A stretch of DNA of 64,000 nucleotides from DATFDN01 sp963756545. Its GTDB lineage: Bacteria > Pseudomonadota > Alphaproteobacteria > Acetobacterales > Acetobacteraceae. The DNA lies in the NCBI GenBank assembly GCA_963756545.1, contig CAVWNY010000001.1, forward strand, positions 744,001 to 808,000, written 5' to 3'. Under the pieces are notes generated by a model. That model was given only the letters and a program-made list of their open reading frames with translations, ran no database searches and had not been told where the DNA came from. Positions 1-8,617 of this stretch are shown here, one piece after another. Made by a program: the position numbers and the translations under genes. The first letter of the stretch is position 1; each line of letters opens with the position of its first letter.

Positions 1-156
1 CCCTAGTATAGCGCCGAAGCCTGTCGACCACTTCGTCAAGCATACATTACCTTTTTCACAGCATTACGACCCGTCGCTCGGGTTATAGATGATAGCTCCT
101 CGATCGGGCAAGGAACACGACCACCCAGCAGTTGCCCGCGGCCCGGCGCTAGCACA

Positions 157-1047
157 TCAAGCCCCCATCTTGTCTTTCAAAGCCGCCCCTTCGCTCGCCT
201 TTCGGCGGCGCTCGTGCCAGGCCTCCATGAGTTGCAGCACGGTGGCCGCCGTCTCCTCGATCGAGCGGCGGGTCACGTCGATCACCGGCCAGCCGCGGCG
301 GTTGCACAGCCGCCGCGCCCATAGGAGCTCGGCCTTCACCGCCTCCTCGTCGACATAGTCGGTGCTGTTCTGCCGCATGATTGTCTGGCTGGCGGCGGAG
401 CTGGCGATCAGGCGCAGGCGATGGCGGCGTATCTCGATCAGCGCCGGCGCTTCCAGGGTCAGGCCGATCACCGGCCGACCGACCGCCTGCAGACCTTCCG
501 GCTCGGGCAGATTGGGGACAAGCGGGACGTTGGCCGCCTTGACGCCGCGATTGGCGAGATAAAAGCACGTCGGCGTCTTGGAACTGCGCGAGACGCCCAC
601 CAGGACGACGTCGGCCTCAGCCAACCCCGCCTGTGCCTGCCCGTCGTCGTGGGCAAGCACGTAATGCATGGCGTCGATCCGCTGGAAGTAGTCGGCGTTC
701 AGCACGTATTGCCGGCCCGGGCGGGCAGCGGCCTGCTCGCCGATATAGTCCTGCAACAGATTCATCACAGGATCGAGCACGTTCACCACCGGCACGCCCA
801 GCCGCTGGCACGTGCCGTCCAGGTCCGAACGCAGCGCACGATCCACCAGGGTCGAGAGCACCGGACCGGGCTCCGCCTCGATGCCCTCCAGCACGCGATG
901 GAGCTGAAAGCGGGTCCGGATCAGGCTCCAGCGATGGTAGATCATGTGGGAATGCTCGAACTGCACGGTCGTCGCCCGGGCGATCGCGTTCAGAGTCTCC
1001 CCGGTGGCATCGGAGACGAGGTGCAGGTTCATCCGGTCGCGGACCAT
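157..1047 (-). CDS. Pyruvate, phosphate dikinase regulatory protein (PPSR/DUF299 kinase-pyrophosphorylase)
   Basis: Bifunctional ADP-dependent kinase / Pi-dependent pyrophosphorylase of the DUF299 family, which switches pyruvate phosphate dikinase or PEP synthase off and on by threonine phosphorylation. At 296 residues it has the usual family length. The N-terminus carries the family opening LHLVSDATGET, and a P-loop-like stretch GVSRSSKTPT lies near residue 152. A second ATG at 1032 gives a start closer to the family consensus, so the first five residues are doubtful. The gene points away from hemE. In Caulobacter and Rickettsia the homologous gene flanks the chromosome origin on the side opposite hemE, which is the main reason to look for an origin nearby. 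No maf, coaE or dnaQ homologue fits in the remaining 156 bases on the left. Confidence 0.93.
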   Translation of the reverse strand: MVRDRMNLHLVSDATGETLNAIARATTVQFEHSHMIYHRWSLIRTRFQLHRVLEGIEAEPGPVLSTLVDRALRSDLDGTCQRLGVPVVNVLDPVMNLLQDYIGEQAAARPGRQYVLNADYFQRIDAMHYVLAHDDGQAQAGLAEADVVLVGVSRSSKTPTCFYLANRGVKAANVPLVPNLPEPEGLQAVGRPVIGLTLEAPALIEIRRHRLRLIASSAASQTIMRQNSTDYVDEEAVKAELLWARRLCNRRGWPVIDVTRRSIEETAATVLQLMEAWHERRRKASEGAALKDKMGA

Positions 1048-1132
1048 TGGGGCAGCATAGGGCCGCTGGCTTGCCGAGCAAGCCAGCGGCCCGCTAAATT
1101 ATACCAGCCCGCTTTGTTTCGGAGACAACGTC

Positions 1133-1498
1133 ATGAACAATGATCTCAAAACGTCCATCGACACCGCCGACAAGGAGTTTGGCGCGGCCTTCAACCGGGG
1201 CGACTTCGCGGCGTTGGCGTCGCTCTACATGCCAGACGCGACAATTCTCCCACCGGGCGCACCCTTGGCGAGCGGGCGGGCAGCGATCCAGGAATTCTGG
1301 CGGCAGTCGGCCCAGCAGCTCAAGGACCTCGACATCCGGGCGACCGACGTTATCCCGCTCGGTCCCGACGCGGCGCGCGAAATCGGCGCATTCACCGCCA
1401 CGGTCGGCGGCGCACCCGTGACCGGCAAATACGTCGTGATCTGGCGGCGAGCGGGGGAGGCGTGGCGCCTCCAAACGGATATCTGGAACACCAACTGA
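1133..1498 (+). CDS. SnoaL/DUF4440-like NTF2-fold protein
   Basis: A 121-residue protein with the layout of the NTF2-like superfamily (DUF4440/SnoaL). An N-terminal helix ends in AAFNRGDFAALASLY, followed by the typical DATILPPG and the late strands KYVVIWRRAGEAWRLQTDIWN. Members are small cone-shaped proteins that bind or isomerise small ligands; no substrate can be assigned from sequence. There is no signal peptide, so it should be cytosolic. The start is supported by GGAGA about 7 bases upstream. It stands alone between the divergent PPSR gene and the gene-poor region before hemE, where most related alphaproteobacteria have no gene. Confidence 0.8.
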   Translation: MNNDLKTSIDTADKEFGAAFNRGDFAALASLYMPDATILPPGAPLASGRAAIQEFWRQSAQQLKDLDIRATDVIPLGPDAAREIGAFTATVGGAPVTGKYVVIWRRAGEAWRLQTDIWNTN

Positions 1499-1789
1499 CA
1501 GTCGTGAATCGCGGGGATAGCGGGGATACTCGACCGGCAGACCGCGAGCGCGCGAGCTAACCTGGGGATATCACAGATACGTGATAGCACGCGGCATAAC
1601 TCGGGAAGCTGCGATCGCGCGATGGGGAGAAAAGGGGATTACCCCTTCGGAACAACCTGATTGGCGCTCGACCCTGCTGTGGACGGAACGGCCCGGAACG
1701 GCGTGACACCCGGGTACCCCACCGTCCACAGCCCCATATACCCCTCCTCCAAGACTCCTTAAGAGTCCCTTTTCAAAGTAAGCGGGGCC
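1499..1789. other. Gene-poor region upstream of hemE; candidate chromosomal origin (oriC)
   Basis: No convincing ORF lies in this 291-base stretch. An 11-base perfect inverted repeat (GCTGTGGACGG at 1676-1686, its complement at 1722-1732) contains two DnaA-box-like TGTGGA cores facing each other. A 9-base unit GCGGGGATA occurs twice in tandem (1511-1528), and related GGGGAT words in the same orientation follow at 1562-1571 (TGGGGATAT, close to the DnaA box TGTGGATAA) and 1634-1640. A small dyad (GACTC at 1753-1757, GAGTC at 1763-1767) precedes hemE. In alphaproteobacteria such as Caulobacter the origin lies between hemE and a DUF299 gene, the arrangement seen here. Transcription diverges from this point, as expected of an origin. 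No canonical TTATCCACA box is present, so the call is tentative; part of this region must also hold the hemE promoter. Confidence 0.4.
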
Positions 1790-2836
1790 ATGACGGGCGG
1801 ATCGCGATCGGGCCTGCTGCGAGCCCTAGGTGGGGAGCCGGTTTGGCCGCCGCCGATCTGGCTCATGCGGCAGGCCGGCCGCTACCTGCCGGAGTACCAC
1901 GCGGTCCGGGCCAGGGCGGGGGACTTCATCAGCCTCGCCACCACGCCGGCGCTGGCGACCGAGGTGACCTTGCAGCCGGTGCGCCGGTTCGGCTTCGACG
2001 CGGCGATCCTGTTCAGCGACATCCTTATCCTGCCTTGGGCGCTGGGTCACGGGTTGGCCTACAAGGAGGGCGAAGGGCCGGTGCTACCGAAGCTGCGTGA
2101 TGCCGCCGGCTTGGCGGCGCTCGATCTTGCGCGGCTGGCTGCCGCCGTCGCGCCGGTGTTGGAGACGGTGCGCCGCGTGCGCACGGGGCTGGCCGCCGAG
2201 GGTCACGACGCGGCGCTGATCGGCTTCGCGGGCGCGCCATTCACGGTGGCGTGCTACATGGTCGAGGGTGGCGGGTCCAGGGACTTCTCGGCAACGCGCC
2301 GAATGGCGTACGCGCAACCGGCGCTGTTCGGGGCGTTGATCGGGCTCCTGACCGATGCCACGATTGCCTATCTCTCCGCGCAGGCCGAGGCGGGAGCGGA
2401 GGCGCTGATGCTGTTCAATTCCTGGGCGGGCGTGCTGTCGCCGGCCCTGTTCCGCCGGCACGTCATCGCGCCCGCGCGCCAAATCGCCGCTGCACTGAAG
2501 GCCCGCGTCCCTGGCGTCCCCCTGATCGGGTTTCCACGGCTGGCAGGGGCCATGCTGGGGGTCTACGCGGCGGAAACCGGGGTGAACGCCGTCGGCATGG
2601 ACACCGCGACCGACCCCGTCCACGCACGCCGCACCGTGCCGGACGGCATCGCCTTGCAAGGGAACCTCGACCCGATGGCCCTGCTGGCGGGCGGGCCGGC
2701 GTTGCGTGGCGAGGCAGCCGGCATCCTGGCGGCCCTGGCCGGGCGGCCGTTCGTGTTCAACCTGGGGCACGGCATCGTGCCGGAAACCCCGATCGAGCAT
2801 GTCGCCGCGTTGGTGGAGCTGGTGCGTGGCGGCTGA
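1790..2836 (+). CDS. hemE: Uroporphyrinogen decarboxylase
   Basis: Decarboxylates the four acetate side chains of uroporphyrinogen III to give coproporphyrinogen III in heme biosynthesis; a cytosolic TIM-barrel enzyme. The 348-residue length is normal. The N-terminal signature PIWLMRQAGRYLPEY (around residues 22-36) holds the conserved arginines that bind substrate carboxylates. The catalytic aspartate lies in ILFSDILILPWALG near residue 75, and the family motifs GNLDP and FNLGHGI are present near the C-terminus. The ATG follows a purine-rich AGCGGGGCC. It overlaps the start of hemH by 11 bases, so the two are probably cotranscribed and translationally coupled. Confidence 0.97.
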   Translation: MTGGSRSGLLRALGGEPVWPPPIWLMRQAGRYLPEYHAVRARAGDFISLATTPALATEVTLQPVRRFGFDAAILFSDILILPWALGHGLAYKEGEGPVLPKLRDAAGLAALDLARLAAAVAPVLETVRRVRTGLAAEGHDAALIGFAGAPFTVACYMVEGGGSRDFSATRRMAYAQPALFGALIGLLTDATIAYLSAQAEAGAEALMLFNSWAGVLSPALFRRHVIAPARQIAAALKARVPGVPLIGFPRLAGAMLGVYAAETGVNAVGMDTATDPVHARRTVPDGIALQGNLDPMALLAGGPALRGEAAGILAALAGRPFVFNLGHGIVPETPIEHVAALVELVRGG

Positions 2837-3893
2837 ATCCGTGGCGCGGCCGCGCATCGCGGTGGTGCTGTTCAACCTCGGCGGCCCGGACCGGCCCGAG
2901 GCGATCCGCCCCTTCCTGCTGAACCTGTTCAGCGACAAGGCGATCCTGCGGGTGCCGTTCTTCCTGCGCCCGCTGCTGGCGCGCGTCATCGCCGGTCGGC
3001 GGGTGAAGCCGGCGACCGCGATCTATGCCTTGCTCGGTGGCCGCTCCCCGCTGCTCGACCTCACGCGCGCGCAAGCCTCCGCGTTGCAGGCGGCACTGCC
3101 GGAGTTAGAGGCGCGCTGCTTCGTCGCCATGCGCTACTGGCACCCGTTCAGCGAAGAGGCGGCGCGCGCCGTGAAGACGTTCCAGCCCGACGAGATCGTG
3201 CTGCTGCCGCTCTACCCGCAGTTCTCGACGACGACGACCGGCAGCTCGCTCGATGCCTGGCGGGAGACGGCAGCGCGGGTCGGGCTGGTGTCGCCGGTCA
3301 CCACGCTGTGCTGCTGGCCCGACGATGCGGGCTACGCCGCCGCGACCGCCGCGCTGGTGCGCCGGTCCTGGGACGAGGCCCGCGCCACGCTGGGCGGGAC
3401 GCGGCTCCGGGTGCTGTTCTCCGCGCACGGGCTGCCCGAGGCGATCGTGCGCGCGGGCGATCCCTACGCTTGGCAGGTCGAGCGGACCACCCGCGCGGTG
3501 CTGGCCGCCTGGGGACCGGAGGCGCCCGAGGACTGGGCTATCTGCTACCAGTCCCGAGCGACCCCGCAGAAATGGCTGGAGCCGAGCACCGACCAGGAGA
3601 TCGCGCGTGCTGCCCGTGATGGGGTCGCGGTGCTGGTGGTGCCCATCGCCTTCGTGTCGGACCATAGCGAAACCTTGGTGGAACTGGACATCGAGTACCG
3701 CCACCTCGCCGAGAATCTTGGCGTGCCCGGATATTTCCGCGCCCCCACGCAGAACGACGACACGGGATTCATCGCGGCGCTCGCCAGCCTCGTACGTCGC
3801 GCGCGCGCGGCCGGCCCCGGCCTGTGCAGCCATGCGGGCGGGCGAATTTGCCCGGCGGAGTTCGCGGGGTGCCCGTTCGTGGTTCGCGCTTGA
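2826..3893 (+). CDS. hemH: Ferrochelatase
   Basis: Inserts Fe(II) into protoporphyrin IX, the last step of heme synthesis. Start chosen at the GTG inside the end of hemE because GGAG (2815-2818) sits 7 bases before it; another GTG at 2841 gives VARPRIAVVLFNLGGPD and is also possible. The 355 residues contain the opening VVLFNLGGPD, the central FSAHGLPEAIV with the catalytic histidine, and FVSDHSETLVELDIEY with the acidic metal-path residues. The C-terminus carries three cysteines spaced C-x7-C-x6-C. Ferrochelatase of Caulobacter is known to hold a [2Fe-2S] cluster, so these may be cluster ligands, but that is inference. Confidence 0.96.
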   Translation: MAAESVARPRIAVVLFNLGGPDRPEAIRPFLLNLFSDKAILRVPFFLRPLLARVIAGRRVKPATAIYALLGGRSPLLDLTRAQASALQAALPELEARCFVAMRYWHPFSEEAARAVKTFQPDEIVLLPLYPQFSTTTTGSSLDAWRETAARVGLVSPVTTLCCWPDDAGYAAATAALVRRSWDEARATLGGTRLRVLFSAHGLPEAIVRAGDPYAWQVERTTRAVLAAWGPEAPEDWAICYQSRATPQKWLEPSTDQEIARAARDGVAVLVVPIAFVSDHSETLVELDIEYRHLAENLGVPGYFRAPTQNDDTGFIAALASLVRRARAAGPGLCSHAGGRICPAEFAGCPFVVRA

Positions 3894-4031
3894 CGGGCAA
3901 GTTGGATTATCCCTTGGACGCGCTATGGATCGCCGTGGATGTCGTCACCGCAGGGAACCGATCGTGATTTCGCCCTTTCGAGGTGTTGCAGGAAGCCGCG
4001 ATCGGCCCGCGCCGCTGCTTGGCATCGAAGA

Positions 4032-4712
4032 GTGACCCCTTTGCGCCTCGTCATCTTCGATTGCGATGGCGTCCTGATTGACAGCGAGCCGGTCGCCAAT
4101 CGCGTTGCCGCCCGTGAACTGACCGCGCTTGGGTGGGCCATGAGCGCCGCGGAATGCGAGAGACTTTTTCTGGGACTGTCGCTGCCCGACATGCGCGCGC
4201 CGATCGAGGCTCGGCTAGGACGGACTCTGCCGGAGGACTGGGTGGACCAGCTGGCAGTCATTGTCGCGGCGGCGATGGCTGTCGAAGTCGAAGCGGTGCC
4301 GGGCGCGCACGCGGCGCTGGAAGCCACGACGGACCTGGGACTGGACTGGCGGGTCGCATCCAACTCCTCGTATCGGGAGATGGCGGCCAAGTTCACCCGG
4401 ACCGGCCTCGCAGATCTGGTTGCCGGCCGGTTGCACAGTTTCGAGGACGTCATCGCGGAAGGCGGGCAAGGCAAGCCCGCGCCCGATCTGTTCCTTCGCG
4501 CCGCGCGCTCGGCCGGGGTGGACCCGGCCGCGTGCATTGTGATCGAGGATTCCGCGGTCGGCGCGCGGGCCGCCGCCGCTGCCGGAATGGTGTGCTGGGC
4601 ACTGTGTCCCCGCGGCGATGGCGCCGCGTTGGCGGCGGAGGGCGCGCTGGTATTCCGGTCGCTGGCGGAGCTACCAAGCCTGCTGATTGCGGCGATGGCG
4701 GAGCGGTCTTGA
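4032..4712 (+). CDS. HAD-superfamily hydrolase, beta-phosphoglucomutase/phosphatase type
   Basis: Haloacid-dehalogenase-fold hydrolase with all four motifs: FDCDGVLIDSE at the extreme N-terminus (nucleophile and acid aspartates), SNSSY (motif II), the lysine in GKPAPDLF (motif III) and IEDSAVGARAAAAAG (motif IV). The inserted helical cap after motif I places it with the phosphoglucomutase/phosphoglycolate phosphatase subgroup; the substrate cannot be read from sequence. The start is uncertain: the frame is open back to an ATG at 3939, but motif I normally lies within the first ten residues, so the GTG at 4032 is preferred. It sits between hemH and hemJ, in the same direction. Confidence 0.85.
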   Translation: MTPLRLVIFDCDGVLIDSEPVANRVAARELTALGWAMSAAECERLFLGLSLPDMRAPIEARLGRTLPEDWVDQLAVIVAAAMAVEVEAVPGAHAALEATTDLGLDWRVASNSSYREMAAKFTRTGLADLVAGRLHSFEDVIAEGGQGKPAPDLFLRAARSAGVDPAACIVIEDSAVGARAAAAAGMVCWALCPRGDGAALAAEGALVFRSLAELPSLLIAAMAERS

Positions 4713-4891
4713 TGCCGCCTGTAGTCGCTCGGCGCGGCATTGCTGCCGACCTGTGCGTGCGCGTCGAGGGGACGCCTCGGCGGCATGGCTCGTCGAGAAT
4801 CGGGCGGCATTCTCGGAGTGTTTGGGTTGGCGACCCGTCGTCCAGCGGGGCCGAATCTGTTGGCTTTGCGACGAAGACCAGGAGTGCGGCG

Positions 4892-5344
4892 ATGACAATC
4901 CCCGTCCTTGCCCACGCCTATCCCTGGATCAAGGCCTTCCATGTGATTTCCCTGATCGCCTGGATGGCCGGCATGTTCTACCTGCCGCGCCTCTACGTGT
5001 ACCACTGCGAGACCCGCGTCGGCTCGGCCGGGAGCGAGCGGTTCAAGTTAATGGAGCGGCGGCTGCTGAAGCAGATCGTCAACCCGGCGATGGTCGCGAC
5101 GTGGGCCTTCGGCATCCTGCTGGTGTTGACCCCCGGCGTGATCGACTGGTCCTGGGGCTGGTGGCATGTGAAGCTCGCCTCGGTGATCGCGCTGTCGGCT
5201 CTCCATGGGGAATTCGCACGCTGGCGGAAGGATTTCTTGCACGATCGCAATCGCCGGCCGCAGCGATTCTACCGGATTGCCAATGAGATCCCGACGGTTC
5301 TGGTGATGCTGATCGTCATCATGGTGATCGTCCGGCCGTTCTGA
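4892..5344 (+). CDS. hemJ: Protoporphyrinogen IX oxidase HemJ (UPF0093)
   Basis: A 150-residue membrane protein that oxidises protoporphyrinogen IX to protoporphyrin IX, the step before ferrochelatase, in bacteria lacking HemG/HemY. Four hydrophobic segments are visible. The first carries KAFHVISLIAWMAGMFYLPRLYVYH with the conserved histidines thought to bind heme, and WGWWHVKL and HGEFARW follow. The ATG is preceded by AGGAG at good spacing, although the frame is open far upstream through the HAD gene. With hemE and hemH it supplies three of the late heme-pathway steps. The placement just before rho is common in alphaproteobacteria. Confidence 0.93.
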   Translation: MTIPVLAHAYPWIKAFHVISLIAWMAGMFYLPRLYVYHCETRVGSAGSERFKLMERRLLKQIVNPAMVATWAFGILLVLTPGVIDWSWGWWHVKLASVIALSALHGEFARWRKDFLHDRNRRPQRFYRIANEIPTVLVMLIVIMVIVRPF

Positions 5345-5556
5345 CCTTGACGTTTCGCGCCGGATTCGCCACGTGGTTTGTTGACGGCGCCCGGCGACCC
5401 GTTTAGGCTCAGGGTTCCTCGCGGGCGGCGGCGATCGCTGCCCAATCAATTTCCCCCCAGACGGGACGGACGCTCCCCAGCGGCGGAACGCTCGTATCCA
5501 CGCTGCTCCCGGCCTCCCCACCGTCGCCATCCAAGAAGACCGCCGAGGCGTCCCAG

Positions 5557-6831
5557 ATGCATCTTGCCGAACTCAAGGCAAAGTCCCCCGCGGACCTGCT
5601 GAGCTTTGCCGAAAACCTCCAGATCGAGAACGCGTCCAGCCTGCGCAAGCAGGACATGCTGTTCGCGATCCTGAAAAACTTGGCCGAGAACGACCAGGCC
5701 ATCCACGGCGAGGGCACGCTCGAAATCCTGCCGGACGGCTTCGGCTTCCTGCGCAGCCCGGAGGCGAATTATCTGCCCGGACCGGACGACATCTATGTCA
5801 GCCCGAGCCAGGTGCGGCGCTTCGGGCTCCGTACCGGCGACACGGTCGAGGGACAGATCCGCGCGCCCAAGGAGGGCGAGCGCTACTTCGCGCTCCTGAA
5901 GGTCAACACCATCAACTTCGAGCCGCCCGACGCGGTGCGGCATCGGATCAACTTCGACAACCTGACGCCACTCTATCCGAACGAGCGGCTGCGGATGGAG
6001 ACCGAGAATTTCCAGTCGGTCGCGAAGGCGCCGGGCAAGGACTTCACGCCCCGGGTGATCGACCTGATCGCGCCGATCGGCAAGGGCCAGCGCGCCCTGA
6101 TCGTCGCGCCGCCGCGCACCGGCAAGACGGTGATGCTGCAGAACATCGCCACCGCCATCTCGGGCAACCATCCGGAGGTGTTCCTGATCGTGCTGCTGAT
6201 CGATGAGCGGCCCGAAGAGGTCACCGATATGGCCCGCAGCGTGAAGGGCGAGGTTGTCAGCTCCACCTTCGACGAACCGGCGACGCGCCATGTGCAAGTG
6301 ACGGAGATGGTGCTGGAGAAGGCCAAGCGGCTAGTCGAGCATAAGCGCGACGTGGTGATCCTGCTCAATTCGATCACACGGTTGGCGCGCGCCTACAACA
6401 CCGTGGTGCCCTCGTCGGGCAAGGTGCTGACCGGCGGCGTGGACGCCAACGCCCTCCAGCGTCCCAAGCGCTTCTTCGGTGCGGCCCGCAACATCGAGGA
6501 GGGTGGCAGCCTGACGATCATCGCGACCGCCCTGATCGACACCGGCAGCCGCATGGACGAGGTCATTTTCGAGGAATTCAAGGGCACCGGCAATTCCGAG
6601 ATCATCCTCGACCGCAAGATCTCCGACAAGCGCAGCTTCCCCGCCATCGACATCACCAAGTCGGGCACCCGCAAGGAGGAGCTGCTGGTGGACAAGGGGA
6701 CGCTGTCAAAGATGTGGGTGCTGCGCCGCATCCTGAACCCGATGGGGACGGTGGATGCGATGGAGTTCCTGCTGGACAAGCTTAAATACAGCAAGACCAA
6801 CTCGGATTTCTTCGACGCGATGAATACGTAA
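5557..6831 (+). CDS. rho: Transcription termination factor Rho
   Basis: Hexameric RNA-dependent ATPase/helicase that terminates transcription. The 424 residues show the N-terminal RNA-binding fold (FGFLRSPEANYLPGPDDIYVS, the primary site), Walker A in IVAPPRTGKT near residue 190, Walker B in LLIDERPEEVTDM near residue 215, the Q-loop LNSITRLARAYN and the R-loop VLTGGVDANAL. It lacks the large N-terminal insertion found in actinobacteria. About 210 bases separate it from hemJ; Rho genes are often autoregulated through such leaders, but no specific element is recognisable here. Confidence 0.98.
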   Translation: MHLAELKAKSPADLLSFAENLQIENASSLRKQDMLFAILKNLAENDQAIHGEGTLEILPDGFGFLRSPEANYLPGPDDIYVSPSQVRRFGLRTGDTVEGQIRAPKEGERYFALLKVNTINFEPPDAVRHRINFDNLTPLYPNERLRMETENFQSVAKAPGKDFTPRVIDLIAPIGKGQRALIVAPPRTGKTVMLQNIATAISGNHPEVFLIVLLIDERPEEVTDMARSVKGEVVSSTFDEPATRHVQVTEMVLEKAKRLVEHKRDVVILLNSITRLARAYNTVVPSSGKVLTGGVDANALQRPKRFFGAARNIEEGGSLTIIATALIDTGSRMDEVIFEEFKGTGNSEIILDRKISDKRSFPAIDITKSGTRKEELLVDKGTLSKMWVLRRILNPMGTVDAMEFLLDKLKYSKTNSDFFDAMNT

Positions 6832-6856
6832 CGCCCTCACCCGCCGCGCTTCGCGC

Positions 6857-6891
6857 GGCCACCTCTCCCGCGAAGCGCGGGAGAGGTGGCC
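6857..6891. repeat. REP-like perfect hairpin downstream of rho
   Basis: A 15-base perfect inverted repeat (arms 6857-6871 and 6877-6891, 5-base loop) about 25 bases after the rho stop. A further partly complementary flank (GCTTCGCG on the left, CGCGAAGC on the right) extends the stem with a bulge. There is no T-tract, so it is not a textbook intrinsic terminator. The CTCTCCCGC / GCGGGAGAG core is the style of dispersed intergenic palindromes seen in many high-GC Proteobacteria. It could protect the rho mRNA 3' end. Confidence 0.6.
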
Positions 6892-6926
6892 GCGAAGCAC
6901 GCCGTGTGAGGGACGGGGTCGCCATC

Positions 6927-7124
6927 CTATCCGAACCAGTCGATCGATGCGCCGTGGGGGCCGGTCCATGCGACGGGACGACCGTTCAACGAAAGCAGGA
7001 AACCTCCCACCGGTCCCTTCTTCTCAGCATCCACGACAACATGCGGTGCCTCGTTCGCGAGCCAGACGGTGTTTATGCCCTGAATGACCTTCGCGAACCC
7101 GCGCCGCTCCTCTCGGGTCGCAAG
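6927..7124 (-). pseudogene. C-terminal remnant of a DUF2332-type gene
   Basis: About 66 codons are open on the minus strand between a stop that falls exactly at the IS5 target site (7125-7127) and a stop at 6927. The reading frame looks genuinely coding: it contains GINTVWLANEAPHVVVDAE and ends in VAWTGPHGASIDWFG, resembling the PHG-x-(V/I)-(E/D)-W closing motif of DUF2332 proteins. The N-terminal part of such a protein, on the same strand, lies on the other side of the insertion sequences at 8735-9038. The two pieces are therefore best explained as one gene split by IS insertion with loss of the middle. Assignment of this C-terminal piece is from motif memory and should be checked. Confidence 0.5.
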
Positions 7125-7345
7125 CTAAGGACTCTCTGATCAAGTTGACCTCGCCCCGGTCACGGAATGGCATGTAGAGCCGGTTCGGACAACCGGGACG
7201 ACGGACATGCGGCAGGCGACGTTGGCGAGTGTGGGGTTCGAGCGTTACGCCAAGACGACGCGTCGGGCGGCATTTCTGGCCGACATGGAGCGGGTGGTGC
7301 CGTGGCTCGAACTGTGTGCCCTGATCGAGCCGGTTTATCCCAAAC

Positions 7346-8617
7346 TAGCACATCAATTCCTTGGACCCAGCCGTATTGCTGGGGTTCCCTCGGTCATCGC
7401 GCATTCTGTACGGGTTCCGGTACAACTGGTTTCCGGGTGTCGGATCATGGCAGCACCGCGACGCGAGGTCGAGCTGGCCGTCTCAGCGGACGAGCTGGCG
7501 CGATTGCAGTCAATTGCGCGCTCACGCAAGGAGGCGGCGAGCCGGGTAGACCGGGCTCGGATGCTGCTCGCCTACCGCGACACGCCGTCGTTCTACGCGG
7601 TCGGGCGCGCGATCGGCGTGACGCATCAGACGGTCGAGCGGTGCCTGGACCGGGCGCGGTGGCTGGGCGTCATGGCGGCGCTCGACGACACTCCGCGTCC
7701 CGGGCGGGAGCCGGTGATCACGTCGGAGGCCAAAGCTTGGCTGATCAACTTGGCTTGCCGCAAGCCGGGGGAGTCGGGTTATCCGCATGAGCTGTGGACC
7801 ACGCGGCTGCTGGCGAGCCACGTGCGCGACCATGGTCCGGCCGCCGGGCACGCCTGCCTCGCCAAGCTGGCGCAAGGCACGGTCTGCAAGCTGCTGGCCG
7901 CGAGCGACATCAAGCCGCACAAGGTCCGCTACTACCTTGAACGGCGTGACCCGGAGTTCGAGCAAAAGAAGGCCGACGTGCTCTGCGTCTATCGTGAAGT
8001 CGAGATGCGGCGTGCGGCAACGGACGGTAGTGGGGAGATGCTCGCCGTGATCTCCTATGACGAGAAGCCCGGCATCCAGGCGCTCGGCACCACCGCCGCC
8101 GATCTGCCGCCGCAGCCGGGCGAGCATGCGTGCCTGGCGCGCGACCATGAATATGTCCGCCACGGCACATTGTCGCTGCTGGCGGGCATCGACCTGCTGA
8201 CCGGGAAGGTGCATGCGCGGGTCGAGAAGCGGCACCGCTCGGTGGAGTTCATCGCCTTCCTCAAGCAACTTGATGCCGCCTATCCCGGCGACACGGCGAT
8301 CCGACTGATCCTGGACAACCACTCCGCCCACATCTCCAAGGCGACCCGGGCCTGGCTCGCCACGCAGCGCGCGGGTCGGCTCAACTTCGTCTTCACGCCC
8401 AAGCACGGCTCCTGGCTCAACCTGATCGAGGGCTTCTTCTCCAAGCTGGCCCGCTCCGTCTTGCGCCATATCCGCGTCGCGTCCCAGCAAGAACTGAAGG
8501 ACCGCATCATGGCCGCCATCCACGACATCAACCGCGCACCGGTCATCCATCGCTGGACCTACGGCATCAACGAAGCCACGACCGCGATATGAGTCGCTCC
8601 TCGGAAGCGGTGTACTA
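7346..8617 (+). mobile_element. Complete IS630-family insertion sequence nested in the IS5 remnant
   Basis: Bounded by TA at both ends (7346-7347 and 8616-8617), the target duplication typical of IS630/Tc1-mariner elements. The termini are imperfect inverted repeats matching at 14 of 20 positions including TA (7346-7365 against the complement of 8598-8617). Excision of one TA-to-TA copy restores the reading frame of the surrounding IS5 transposase. Length is about 1.27 kb with a single intact transposase gene, so the element could still be active. Confidence 0.85.
7447..8592 (+). CDS. IS630-family transposase
   Basis: A 381-residue DDE transposase. The N-terminal half has helix-turn-helix features (residues 20-90, with FYAVGRAIGVTHQTVERCLDRA). 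The catalytic triad is visible as ISYDEKPGIQ, LILDNHSAHIS and SWLNLIEGFFSKL, the D-D-E pattern of the family. The ATG at 7447 is preferred. The same frame is open to 7207 only because it happens to continue the interrupted IS5 transposase frame, which would add 80 foreign residues. No frameshift or internal stop is seen. Confidence 0.93.
   Translation: MAAPRREVELAVSADELARLQSIARSRKEAASRVDRARMLLAYRDTPSFYAVGRAIGVTHQTVERCLDRARWLGVMAALDDTPRPGREPVITSEAKAWLINLACRKPGESGYPHELWTTRLLASHVRDHGPAAGHACLAKLAQGTVCKLLAASDIKPHKVRYYLERRDPEFEQKKADVLCVYREVEMRRAATDGSGEMLAVISYDEKPGIQALGTTAADLPPQPGEHACLARDHEYVRHGTLSLLAGIDLLTGKVHARVEKRHRSVEFIAFLKQLDAAYPGDTAIRLILDNHSAHISKATRAWLATQRAGRLNFVFTPKHGSWLNLIEGFFSKLARSVLRHIRVASQQELKDRIMAAIHDINRAPVIHRWTYGINEATTAI

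Noticed and set aside
149..160. CTAGCACATCAA at the end of the PPSR gene equals the left end of the IS630 element (7345-7356).
   Set aside because: Only 12 bases match and the orientation would put the element inside an intact gene; treated as coincidence.
6906..7139. Plus-strand frame of 77 codons after rho.
   Set aside because: The opposite strand has better coding character (DUF2332 C-terminal remnant), so this is its shadow.
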